From: an uncultured Bacilli bacterium
GTDB lineage: Bacteria > Bacillota_I > Bacilli_A > RF39 > UBA660
Assembly: GCA_947628685.1 (NCBI GenBank)
Contig: CANRAT010000005.1
Coordinates: 1 to 29,726, forward strand
DNA: 29,726 nucleotides
Direction of reading: 5' to 3'
Shown: positions 15,775 through 23,815 of the stretch, piece by piece
Position numbering within the stretch: position 1 is the first letter of the stretch
Layout: every line of letters begins with the position of its first letter
Made by a program: the position numbers and the translations under genes
The notes under the pieces: model-generated
Databases searched by the model: none
Told to the model about the DNA's origin: nothing
Seen by the model: the letters and a program-made list of their open reading frames with translations, nothing else

Positions 15775-15790
15775 TTTATTCACCACTATT

Positions 15791-15799
15791 ATTATAACA
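15791..15799 (-). promoter_or_regulatory. extended -10 promoter of the hydrolase-murF-ddl operon
   Basis: TGT followed by TATAAT (15796-15791) on the minus strand, 16 nt before the chosen ATG. No -35 match is visible at 17 nt (T-tract only). The leader would be very short. Confidence 0.5.
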
Positions 15800-15810
15800 C
15801 GTTTACATAG

Positions 15811-15844
15811 AAAAAAAAAGAAATGTAAATATTTTTTTACATTT
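15811..15844 (-). terminator. terminator of the CDF-U32-M19-beta-lactamase/HD operon
   Basis: AAATGTAAA, a 6-nt loop and TTTACATTT form a perfect 9-bp stem on the minus strand, followed by C and nine T. It closes the four-gene operon upstream of the hydrolase promoter. Confidence 0.85.
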
Positions 15845-15857
15845 TACTTTGTAAATT

Positions 15858-15873
15858 TATAGTGGACACTATA
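15858..15873. repeat. TATAGTG-GA-CACTATA palindrome
   Basis: A perfect 7-bp inverted repeat with a 2-nt centre, between the stop codon of the fusion gene and its terminator. It could be a regulator site or only a small hairpin; nothing nearby decides it. Confidence 0.45.
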
Positions 15874-15915
15874 TTATCTTATACTCATTATAATATTTTT
15901 GATTTTAATAATCTA

Positions 15916-18147
15916 CTATTTTTTTATCAAAACTTTATTTATATAAATATCCTTACTATTCTTTAAAGGTTCACTAACTAACTTTGACTTTGCATAATCA
16001 AATGCATCACTTACTAAAAATTTATATTCATCACTATATTCATTATATATTCTATCAAGTAAATTTTTTTCTTGAATTAAATCTAGATTAGCAGTAAAAC
16101 TTATATTGTTCAAGAAATGATTTAATCTCCACCACATTCCTGTTATAAATGTCCAATCTCTTCTTGCCATTATTTCTTTTAAATCTATATTATCATTATT
16201 AAAGAATTTTTGCTTAATATCTAAAGGTACGCTTAATTTTTTTAAATCTATTTTATTAACTGGTATTTTTACTTGTTTCATATTTTTTAAATCTTCTAAA
16301 TCTATTTTATTATAATCTAATATATCCTTTGGACTAATATTCCAATAATTTGCTATATCTTCTATTGATTCACCTAATATATCAAAAGAGACATATTCTC
16401 TTATTACAGGAAATTCACCTGTTAGGTGTTGATACAATATATCTAACATATCAACATCACGTACCATTTGTACCAAAGTTGCTACTATTATTTTTTCATC
16501 ATCATTAAGATTTTTACTACCAGTTAATTTACTAACATCTAACTGATTTATATCACTTACTTTAATTGCTAAATCACCTGTTAAAATAGAATTTCCATGA
16601 TTATATATTACAGACCCAATCGCAGGATAAAATCTTTTATCGATATTAAAATCTTTAATTCTTCCATTTACAAACAATATGTGATATCCTGCTATAGCAT
16701 GATTATTTATACCTCTTATATCTTTGTAACATGAATCTTTAAAGCTATTATTCCAAGTTGCTTGATCAAATCTTCCAATATCGTGAAGTAGTGCGGATGT
16801 TTTAAGTACATTATTAAAATCGATATTTGTACCCATTTTTTCTGCTATCCTCATAACATTTTTAACAACTCTCATTGTATGATTAATTTTTATATCAATC
16901 ATTTCTAATCTTTCAAATTTGATTGCATCTTCTATAGAACTTTCTTTATTTATTTTTCCCGCTTTAACTAAGTTATTTCTAAGTGATCTAAATTCTTTTA
17001 GATAATCTTGTTTAAAAAATGTATCTTTTATTCTTTTTCTACATTCTTCTATATAATTATCAAAAGCAATTTTAGTTTTATCGTAATTGCTTTCTATATT
17101 ACTGCTATAATTAAGACAAGTATTATATATTTCATCACTTATTTTACTTCTTAAAATACTAATTAGTTTATTATTCCTTGATGGATGAATTCTATTTGTT
17201 AACATTATTATACTTATTTTATTTGTTCTATCTATAGATATACTTGGTCCTGTAAATCCTGTAAAGGAAATAGTTGGTCTATTATTTATTACATTTGGAT
17301 TATCTCCTACATAAAAGCAAAATGATCTACTATATTTTCGGTCAGTAACTAATGGATTAAAAAACTTATCTATAGTATTTTTACTCAAATATTTCTTACC
17401 ATTAAACATACCACTGTTTAATATCATCTTTGAAAAGTTTACTAAATCGTGTACATTTGAAAATAGTCCAGCGCTTCCTGCTACCCCATTTAAAGAGTAG
17501 GCTTTCTCATCGTGTACAAAGCCTTTTACAACTCTTTTTTGTGTTATCTCTGTTGGAGCAGTAATATTTTTATTTTTTGGATTAAAACATGTATTATTCA
17601 TCTCAAGTGGAATAGCAACTTCATTTTTAAATACTATATCTAATGGTTCTTCACATATTTTCTCTATTACAAATCCAAGTAATATATATCCTATATCAGA
17701 ATATAGAAAAGTTCCTTTAGGATTTATAGGTTCAAGTGAATATATTTTTTTTATAACTTCTTCTTTAGTTATTATTTCTTTTGAATTAAAATCTTTCTGG
17801 ATTCCTGATGTATGAGTAAGTAAATCATAAATAGTAATATCGCTATATTTAAAATTTGGTAAATATTTTTTTACACTATCATTTATATCTAACATACCTT
17901 TTTCATATAATCTAAATATTATAGTTAAAGTACATACAACTTTAGTTAAAGATGCTATATCATATAGTGTTTCTATACTATTTGCTTCATCTTTTTTTAC
18001 TATGTTTCCATTTATTAAATCATAATTAGATTTTAAACCGATAGACCCTTCAATAACCTTATTATCTTTAATTACTGCATAATTTACTCCTGGAGTCGCA
18101 CCTTTAACAACAAGTTCAGAAATTATTTCTCTTATTTTTTCACTCAT
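15916..18147 (-). CDS. fusion of beta-lactamase-like serine hydrolase and HD-domain phosphohydrolase
   Basis: The 743-residue product joins two enzymes in one reading frame. Residues about 1-345 are a class C beta-lactamase/esterase-like domain: S66-L-T-K69 (SxxK), HTSG at 112-115, Y149-S-D151 (YxN-like, Asp in place of Asn) and FTGFTGPS near 295-302 at the place of the KTG motif. Residues about 360-743 are an HD domain: H423, the H455-D456 pair in ALLHDIGR, H483 in NNHAIAGYH, H517 in IYNHG, D564/D566 in MVRDVDMLD. There is no signal peptide, so both parts would be cytosolic, unlike most relatives of the first domain. The HD half should hydrolyse a phosphoester or nucleotide; substrates are unknown. 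AGGTG precedes the ATG, 7 bp after the M19 stop. Confidence 0.88.
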   Translation of the reverse strand: MSEKIREIISELVVKGATPGVNYAVIKDNKVIEGSIGLKSNYDLINGNIVKKDEANSIETLYDIASLTKVVCTLTIIFRLYEKGMLDINDSVKKYLPNFKYSDITIYDLLTHTSGIQKDFNSKEIITKEEVIKKIYSLEPINPKGTFLYSDIGYILLGFVIEKICEEPLDIVFKNEVAIPLEMNNTCFNPKNKNITAPTEITQKRVVKGFVHDEKAYSLNGVAGSAGLFSNVHDLVNFSKMILNSGMFNGKKYLSKNTIDKFFNPLVTDRKYSRSFCFYVGDNPNVINNRPTISFTGFTGPSISIDRTNKISIIMLTNRIHPSRNNKLISILRSKISDEIYNTCLNYSSNIESNYDKTKIAFDNYIEECRKRIKDTFFKQDYLKEFRSLRNNLVKAGKINKESSIEDAIKFERLEMIDIKINHTMRVVKNVMRIAEKMGTNIDFNNVLKTSALLHDIGRFDQATWNNSFKDSCYKDIRGINNHAIAGYHILFVNGRIKDFNIDKRFYPAIGSVIYNHGNSILTGDLAIKVSDINQLDVSKLTGSKNLNDDEKIIVATLVQMVRDVDMLDILYQHLTGEFPVIREYVSFDILGESIEDIANYWNISPKDILDYNKIDLEDLKNMKQVKIPVNKIDLKKLSVPLDIKQKFFNNDNIDLKEIMARRDWTFITGMWWRLNHFLNNISFTANLDLIQEKNLLDRIYNEYSDEYKFLVSDAFDYAKSKLVSEPLKNSKDIYINKVLIKK

Positions 18148-18154
18148 TTTACAC

Positions 18155-19123
18155 CTACATCATTTTTTTCTTTTCTATAAGTAACTTATTTATTATTTTT
18201 TCATATGCATTTTCATACATAATTTTATCTGTATCTTCCAAACTAAAATATTTTAATAATAAATTCCTAACTTTTTGTGATATTTCACTATAATCAAATA
18301 TAGGTATTTTTAAATATTCTGAATCTATATCACTATAAAAACTCATATCATCTGTTGATAACATAACATTATCTATTCCTATTATTGTTGAAATATATAT
18401 TATATGTTTTAAATATTCATTTTCAATTTTTTTTCTACCCATTTTTCTATTTAATGTGACAAAATTACGATTAGAAAAAACTCCTACTAATCCGTTTACT
18501 TCTTTTAGCGCTTTAAGTTCTTTATCGGTAAGATTTCTTTTTCGGTCACATAAAAGTCTAGAATTTGAATGACTTGCATAACATATAACATCACTACCAT
18601 ATTTTTGTCTTGATTTTATAATTTCTATTATTCCAAAGAACGTTTTTAAATTTGCATGAGATAAATCTATCCCTATATTTAAATCTATAGCCTTATTTAA
18701 AAATTCAATTCCTTCTTTTGTTAATCCTTTATCTGTATCGCTTCCTGAACCGTATTTATTTTCATTATTCCAAACGAGTATTATAGAATTTAAGCCTTCT
18801 TCTTTTAATTTTTCTAAATCATCTATTGATATATAATCACAGCCTTCTATGCTATATATAAAATCTATATCAGGTAAAAATTTATTTAATATTTCCTTAG
18901 ATATTTTAAACATATCTATAACAGATACTTTATCACTATAGTAATCCTCACCTAATTCTTCTTTCATTTTTTCTATACTCATAAAATATAGATTGGCAAA
19001 TATACATTTAATTTTATCTTTATTACTTGATATTTTATCTGCTATATCTTTGATTTTTTTATAATCATTTTTTAGGTAACAAGTATAACAAATAGTAAGC
19101 AAATCATAATGTGTATCAACCAT
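18155..19123 (-). CDS. M19-family (renal-type) dipeptidase
   Basis: The 322-residue product belongs to the zinc dipeptidase/amidohydrolase superfamily. Ligand motifs are H5-x-D7 in VDTHYDLL, a Glu in YSIEGCDY, and the His residues in DLSHAN and YASHSN. The C-terminal Asp region is LSTDDMSF. M19 enzymes cleave dipeptides, some with D-residues, and could act on wall-derived dipeptides. The protein has no signal peptide. The start at 19123 is chosen because GGGGTGA lies 4 nt before it; the TTG at 19138 is part of the site's upstream bases and overlaps the U32 stop. It is one of four genes in a tight operon. Confidence 0.9.
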   Translation of the reverse strand: MVDTHYDLLTICYTCYLKNDYKKIKDIADKISSNKDKIKCIFANLYFMSIEKMKEELGEDYYSDKVSVIDMFKISKEILNKFLPDIDFIYSIEGCDYISIDDLEKLKEEGLNSIILVWNNENKYGSGSDTDKGLTKEGIEFLNKAIDLNIGIDLSHANLKTFFGIIEIIKSRQKYGSDVICYASHSNSRLLCDRKRNLTDKELKALKEVNGLVGVFSNRNFVTLNRKMGRKKIENEYLKHIIYISTIIGIDNVMLSTDDMSFYSDIDSEYLKIPIFDYSEISQKVRNLLLKYFSLEDTDKIMYENAYEKIINKLLIEKKKMM

Positions 19124-19134
19124 AATATCACCCC

Positions 19135-21282
19135 TCAATTTATATTAACTCTTATACTATTTATGCCTATATCATAATAGTCATCTTTTAATTTTCTTTT
19201 TTTATAATCATATATATACATTAAATTATCTTTAACTTTTAATTTATATCGATTATTAAATCTATCTATTAAATATCCTTCTTTTTTGTTATACTTTTTT
19301 AACATATTGTATTTACATACCATTGCCTCTACATTTGCTTCAACTATTACTTCTAAATTTGGATGTGCTTTAAACTTTTGCTCATAATTTTCTACTAATT
19401 GTTTTATTTGCTTATAATTTAATTCTAAGGATAGTGTAATCTTTTTAACACCCATAGAGTGCAGAAGAGCAACTGAATAGCAATTAGTAACATTAAGTGA
19501 AAAATCCGTTTCAACTGATGAATATTTATATATACTTCCAAGTTCACCTACTAGAATGTGATTATCGTAATCTTTTAAGTGTTCTAAAACTCTACTTAAT
19601 TTAAGTATACATTTTTTATCATTTATTTTATTTAAAAGTTCTAAACTTTCTACATATATTTTATCATATTTACCTTGTACTTTTAAATAATCTTCATAAC
19701 TATTTATTAAAATACTTTTCTTTTTTTCTTTTGGAAAGTCTTTTACTGTTATTTTATATTCTTCTTTTTTATAATTAGTTTTATATATTCTTTTTTGATT
19801 TAATAAATCTGTAGCCATTCTTCTTAATTCATTTAACTTATTTATAGGTACAAATATATCATCATCACTTTTTATATCTAATTTATCAAATTCATATATA
19901 GTATTTCCTAATTTTCTTAGTTGTTCTTCTATTCTACTTATCGTTGTTTTTGCGTTTTTTGAAGGTTCTATAATATAATCACTTGAAAGTTTTACTTCGT
20001 TTTTATAGTCAGATATAGAAAGTATGATGGGTTTACCTTTTTCTAATATACAACTACCTTTTATTTTTATTTTTTTATTAATATTTATTTTGTCCTGTAT
20101 TTCTTTTAATTCATTATAATCAGTTGTTTTAACAACAGGGCAACCCTTTATAACTCTATCTTTGAGTGGTATAGATATTATATCATTTTTGAGTGCTTTA
20201 TTTACTTTAGTTTTATTTTTATACATAGTTGTAACTATAAATCCTATGTCATTACTCCCAAGTATCCTTATGCCATCATTAATTGATAAATCGCTTAAAA
20301 GTTTTATAAATACTTTACCACTTTTATAATCTATTACTTTTCCTATATTAATTCCAATATGGTTAGGTCTATAGGGATTCGTATATAAATCATTATCCTC
20401 ATTAAATAAGAATCCTTTTGTAAATTTTCTATTAAATATTTTTTTTAGGTTTATTATATCTTCATCAGTTATTTTAGTCTCTTTATATTTTGAATAATTA
20501 TCAAGGGCTTTTCTATAAAGTGAAGTAACTAAATAAACATATTCTTTCCTTTTCATTCTACCTTCTATTTTTAAACTATCTACTCCACTTTTAACTATTT
20601 CATCTATATAATCTAAAGTATTTAAATCTTTTGTACTAAGTAAGTAGTTATCTTTATTAACTATTTTATTATCTATTTCTAGATTGTATGGTTGTCTACA
20701 TATTTGTGCGCAACAACCTCTATTAGCGCTTCTATTTCCTATTAAAGCACTCATTAAACATTGTCCTGAATAACACATACAAAGTGCGCCGTGGATAAAT
20801 ATTTCTATTTCTATATTTGTATTTTTTTTAATTTCTTTAATTAGAGATATAGGTGTTTCACGCGCTAAAATAACTCTTTTTGCACCCAATTTTTCACATA
20901 ATTTAACTCCTTCTAAATTGTGAATGTGGGCCTGTGTTGAAATGTGAATATCTAAATTAGGATATGTTTTTCTTACTAGATCTATCATACCAATATCTTG
21001 CATTATTACTGCATCTACATTGTTTTTATGAAGAAAATCTATATATTCCATAAATCTTTCTACTTCTTGATCATATATTAATGTATTTACTGTTACATAT
21101 ACTTTAACGCCATATAAATGACAAGTTTTAATTGCTTCAACTAACTCTTCACGTGTAAAATTGCCTGCAAAACTTCTAGCCCCAAAGTTTATTCCAGATA
21201 AATATACTGCATCACTTCCTGCATTTATTGCTGCAAATAAACATTCCATATTGCCTACAGGTGCGAGTAATTCTTTTATCAT
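19135..21282 (-). CDS. U32-family protein with DUF3656-like C-terminus (RlhA-like RNA hydroxylation family)
   Basis: The 715-residue product has a TIM-barrel U32 domain starting ELLAPVGNMECLFAAINAGS. The family signature is IFIHGALCMCYSGQC (about 161-175), followed by SANRGCCAQICRQPY; C168, C175, C191 and C195 are candidates for the conserved iron-sulfur cluster ligands. Although called peptidases, U32 proteins such as RlhA and TrhP are needed for hydroxylation of 23S rRNA or tRNA, so RNA modification is more likely than proteolysis. The length and the C-terminal third match the long U32 plus DUF3656 forms of Bacillota. GGTGG lies 4-5 nt before the ATG, 11 bp after the CDF stop. Confidence 0.92.
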   Translation of the reverse strand: MIKELLAPVGNMECLFAAINAGSDAVYLSGINFGARSFAGNFTREELVEAIKTCHLYGVKVYVTVNTLIYDQEVERFMEYIDFLHKNNVDAVIMQDIGMIDLVRKTYPNLDIHISTQAHIHNLEGVKLCEKLGAKRVILARETPISLIKEIKKNTNIEIEIFIHGALCMCYSGQCLMSALIGNRSANRGCCAQICRQPYNLEIDNKIVNKDNYLLSTKDLNTLDYIDEIVKSGVDSLKIEGRMKRKEYVYLVTSLYRKALDNYSKYKETKITDEDIINLKKIFNRKFTKGFLFNEDNDLYTNPYRPNHIGINIGKVIDYKSGKVFIKLLSDLSINDGIRILGSNDIGFIVTTMYKNKTKVNKALKNDIISIPLKDRVIKGCPVVKTTDYNELKEIQDKININKKIKIKGSCILEKGKPIILSISDYKNEVKLSSDYIIEPSKNAKTTISRIEEQLRKLGNTIYEFDKLDIKSDDDIFVPINKLNELRRMATDLLNQKRIYKTNYKKEEYKITVKDFPKEKKKSILINSYEDYLKVQGKYDKIYVESLELLNKINDKKCILKLSRVLEHLKDYDNHILVGELGSIYKYSSVETDFSLNVTNCYSVALLHSMGVKKITLSLELNYKQIKQLVENYEQKFKAHPNLEVIVEANVEAMVCKYNMLKKYNKKEGYLIDRFNNRYKLKVKDNLMYIYDYKKRKLKDDYYDIGINSIRVNIN

Positions 21283-21293
21283 TTTACCACCTA

Positions 21294-22169
21294 CTAACTA
21301 TTATTTGTTTCTATTGGATTTACATGTATTATAGTTAAATATATTTCATCTAAATTTTTATTTATTTCTTTTTCTAGATTATCTGCTATTTTATGACTTT
21401 CAAATGTCGACATATTACCATTTACATATATCGTAAATGATATTTGATATTTATACCCAACTGGTGTTGAATTAAAATGTATTACTTTTTTTATCTCGCT
21501 ATGTTTTTCAATTATCTCATATACTTTCTTTTTGGTTTCTATTGATATAGATTTATCCATAAGTACATCATAACTTTCTTTAAATATTTTTATTGATGTT
21601 ATAATCATCCAAATAGATATAAGTGAGCCTATAATCCCATCTATAAAATATATATGATATAAGGTAAATATAGATGAAATAAGCGTTCCTAGTGTGATAA
21701 AACAATCATTTCTATGGTCTTTAGAATTAGCCTTTATAAGTAAATTATTATATTTTTTATATATGTTATTTGTATATATAAATAAACTAAATTTAACTAT
21801 TATTGTTATTATACATACTACAACTAACCATATAGAAAAGTTTAAAGTACTATTATTAAAAATTGAATTAAACGAATCTCTAAACACAAAAAGAGACATT
21901 AAAATCATTGCTATACTAATAAGCATAGAATATATATATTCTGCTTTACCATGTCCTAAGTTGTGGTCTTCATCTGATGGAACACTTGCTATTTTATTAC
22001 CTATATAAGTAAATACACTAGATATTATATCTCCTGCACTGTTGAATGCATCTGCTATCATAGCGCGGCTATTTGTAATAAATCCTATCAAAGATTTTAT
22101 TATAAGTAAAAAAATATTTCCAAGTATACCTAAAATACTTGCTTTATTAGTTTTTTTAAATCTATCCAT
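21294..22169 (-). CDS. cation diffusion facilitator family metal exporter
   Basis: The 291-residue membrane protein has about six helices. Helix II carries the metal site in ADAFNSAGD (D-x3-N-x3-D form), helix V the second part in KDHRNDC (H-x3-D), and GHGKAEYIYS lies after helix III. The C-terminal cytosolic domain of about 85 residues has the ferredoxin-like CDF fold features (KKVIHFNSTP, YLTIIHVNP). CDF proteins exchange Zn, Mn or Fe for protons; the N in place of the first D is common in Mn-type members but not decisive. ATG at 22169 has AAGGAA 7 nt upstream. It is first in the operon; an inverted repeat overlaps its promoter, suggesting control by a metal-sensing or other repressor. Confidence 0.9.
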   Translation of the reverse strand: MDRFKKTNKASILGILGNIFLLIIKSLIGFITNSRAMIADAFNSAGDIISSVFTYIGNKIASVPSDEDHNLGHGKAEYIYSMLISIAMILMSLFVFRDSFNSIFNNSTLNFSIWLVVVCIITIIVKFSLFIYTNNIYKKYNNLLIKANSKDHRNDCFITLGTLISSIFTLYHIYFIDGIIGSLISIWMIITSIKIFKESYDVLMDKSISIETKKKVYEIIEKHSEIKKVIHFNSTPVGYKYQISFTIYVNGNMSTFESHKIADNLEKEINKNLDEIYLTIIHVNPIETNNS

Positions 22170-22216
22170 AAACACATTCCTTTTTAACTAAAATTTAATT
22201 ATATAAATCTATAATA

Positions 22217-22226
22217 ATTATAACAT
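22217..22226 (-). promoter_or_regulatory. extended -10 promoter of the CDF operon
   Basis: ATGT then TATAAT (22222-22217) on the minus strand gives an extended -10 about 48 nt before the ATG. The -35 region lies in the inverted repeat at 22224-22261 and is not near consensus. Confidence 0.5.
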
Positions 22227-22261
22227 ACTAAGTATTAAAACACATATACTAACTTAGTATG
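22224..22261. promoter_or_regulatory. inverted repeat between divergent genes, candidate operator
   Basis: CATACTAAGT (22224-22233) and ACTTAGTATG (22252-22261) are perfect reverse complements 18 nt apart. Each arm lies in its own smaller palindrome: ATACT-A-AGTAT (22225-22235) and ATACTAA-C-TTAGTAT (22246-22260). One arm touches the CDF -10 box and the other contains the start codon of the plus-strand gene. A dimeric repressor bound here would block both genes. Confidence 0.55.
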
Positions 22262-22927
22262 AAATTTAAATTATTAATAATTATATCTTTAACTTTATTT
22301 TTAATATATTTATATAAAGAACAAAATAATATATATCTAAATACATATAAGGTATCTAACTCAGTTAATAAAATTGATACAAAACTTCAAGATAATAAAA
22401 TTTTAATATATTATCCAAATAGTAATTATGAATTATTAGATAATACTATAACTAATAAAATTAGTAATATTATTTCTGATTTTAAAAGTAATTTAAATAC
22501 CACTATAAAGCAAGATATAACCTATACTCTAGATATATTTTATGAAAAATATGAATATAAGGATATTTTATCTTATGTATTTCATATAGATGAATATCTA
22601 GGAGGCGCACATCCAAGTCACAATATTTGGACTATATCATATGATAAGCAAAATAATAAGATAATAGATATAAATACTTTAATAGATAAAAATTCTAATA
22701 TTTTAAATATATTTTCTGAATTATCAAGAAAAGAGTTTTTATATAACAAAAATATAGTTGATACAAATATGATGTTAGAAGGAACGAAACCCAATAAAGA
22801 AAATTTTTTAAATTTTGCTTTTTCTAAAGAAGGTTTAATTTTATTTTTTGAATATTATCAAATCGCTCCTTATAGTTCCGGTGAATTTAGTTTAGTTATA
22901 CCTTATAATAAACTAGATATTGATTAA
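22259..22927 (+). CDS. DUF3298-domain (RsiV-like) membrane-anchored or secreted protein
   Basis: The 222-residue product has a signal or anchor segment (about residues 3-19, LLIIISLTLFLIYLY) and an extracytoplasmic domain. The domain's conserved point is YLGGAHPSHN (113-122), followed by WTISYDKQNNKIIDINTLID, which matches DUF3298 as found in RsiV-type anti-sigma factors and in PdaC-type proteins. In RsiV the domain binds lysozyme; that role cannot be claimed here. It is the only convincing plus-strand protein gene. No Shine-Dalgarno site precedes the ATG. A TATACT at 22245-22250 would place the transcript start within 1-2 nt of the ATG, so translation may be leaderless. The last 15 bp overlap the convergent EamA gene. 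Confidence 0.82.
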   Translation: MKFKLLIIISLTLFLIYLYKEQNNIYLNTYKVSNSVNKIDTKLQDNKILIYYPNSNYELLDNTITNKISNIISDFKSNLNTTIKQDITYTLDIFYEKYEYKDILSYVFHIDEYLGGAHPSHNIWTISYDKQNNKIIDINTLIDKNSNILNIFSELSRKEFLYNKNIVDTNMMLEGTKPNKENFLNFAFSKEGLILFFEYYQIAPYSSGEFSLVIPYNKLDID

Positions 22928-23764
22928 AAATACTCCTATTAATATAAGTATACTCGCTATAATTTTTCTAAATATATTATCTTTTTCATTTAAAAGAATA
23001 TATCCAAGTATTATACTAAAAATTACTGATAAACTAGATAGTGGCGCAACTTTAATAGCAGTACCATATTTATAACTTTGAATCTTTACTATTGTCATAA
23101 GTGAAAAACATATACCTGTTATAAATAGACTTAATTTATTTTGTAATTTATATTCTAAAACAATATCACTTATCTTAACTTTTTCTACTAACATTATAAT
23201 TATTGATGGAATTAATACTATAAAAAGTACGTACATAGCCAAATTAAAATATTCAGATAAATTTATATCTATTACCATTGCTATAGTCATGCATACATTA
23301 GCAATCACGCCATATAATACATATTTATCTATTTTTAATACTCCTTTTTTATAAAACACTAGTATATTACTAAAAAATATCAAAAGTGCTCCTATTATTT
23401 TTTTTAATATAAAAGGCTCTTTAAATAATAATATACCTATTAATATCATGAACACTGATGGCAATTGTTTTAAAATTGTGTAAGTAGACACCTCACACCC
23501 ACTTCTTGATATAGTTGAAAATCTGTTGTGTAGTGTATAAAATATTATTGAGGTAAAAAGAAATATATATATACTCCATATTTTAGGAAAGTTAAAGTTA
23601 AAAAATGGTATTAAAATAATACAAACTATTGATGCGATAAATCCTAAAATAATTGTTAGAGTTGCACTACTTTTCATATGACTAGTTGATATTTTATAAT
23701 TATAATTTAAAAAAACCGTTAAAAGAATATATAGAACGATATATATTTTATAATTTGTAAACAT
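22913..23764 (-). CDS. EamA/DMT-family membrane transporter
   Basis: The 283-residue product is almost entirely hydrophobic with about ten membrane segments. It has the two-repeat layout of the drug/metabolite transporter superfamily: a repeat ending in LLFKEPFILKKIIGALLIFF and a second ending in LGYILLNEKDNIFRKIIASI. The E in F-K-E-P and N-E-K, followed by a helix with G and I, is typical of EamA domains. The substrate is not predictable. ATG at 23764 is chosen because AGGTGA lies 5 nt upstream; the GTG at 23773 overlaps that site. A TATAAT at 23786-23781 lies about 16 nt before the start. It converges with and overlaps the DUF3298 gene by 15 bp. Confidence 0.87.
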   Translation of the reverse strand: MFTNYKIYIVLYILLTVFLNYNYKISTSHMKSSATLTIILGFIASIVCIILIPFFNFNFPKIWSIYIFLFTSIIFYTLHNRFSTISRSGCEVSTYTILKQLPSVFMILIGILLFKEPFILKKIIGALLIFFSNILVFYKKGVLKIDKYVLYGVIANVCMTIAMVIDINLSEYFNLAMYVLFIVLIPSIIIMLVEKVKISDIVLEYKLQNKLSLFITGICFSLMTIVKIQSYKYGTAIKVAPLSSLSVIFSIILGYILLNEKDNIFRKIIASILILIGVFLINI

Positions 23765-23815
23765 TATAGTCACCTATAATATTATATTAAAAAGATATAA
23801 TTGATTTCATATATT

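Noticed and set aside
15858..15873. Insertion-sequence end
   Set aside because: The palindrome is short, single, and not paired with another end or a transposase; no target duplication is visible.
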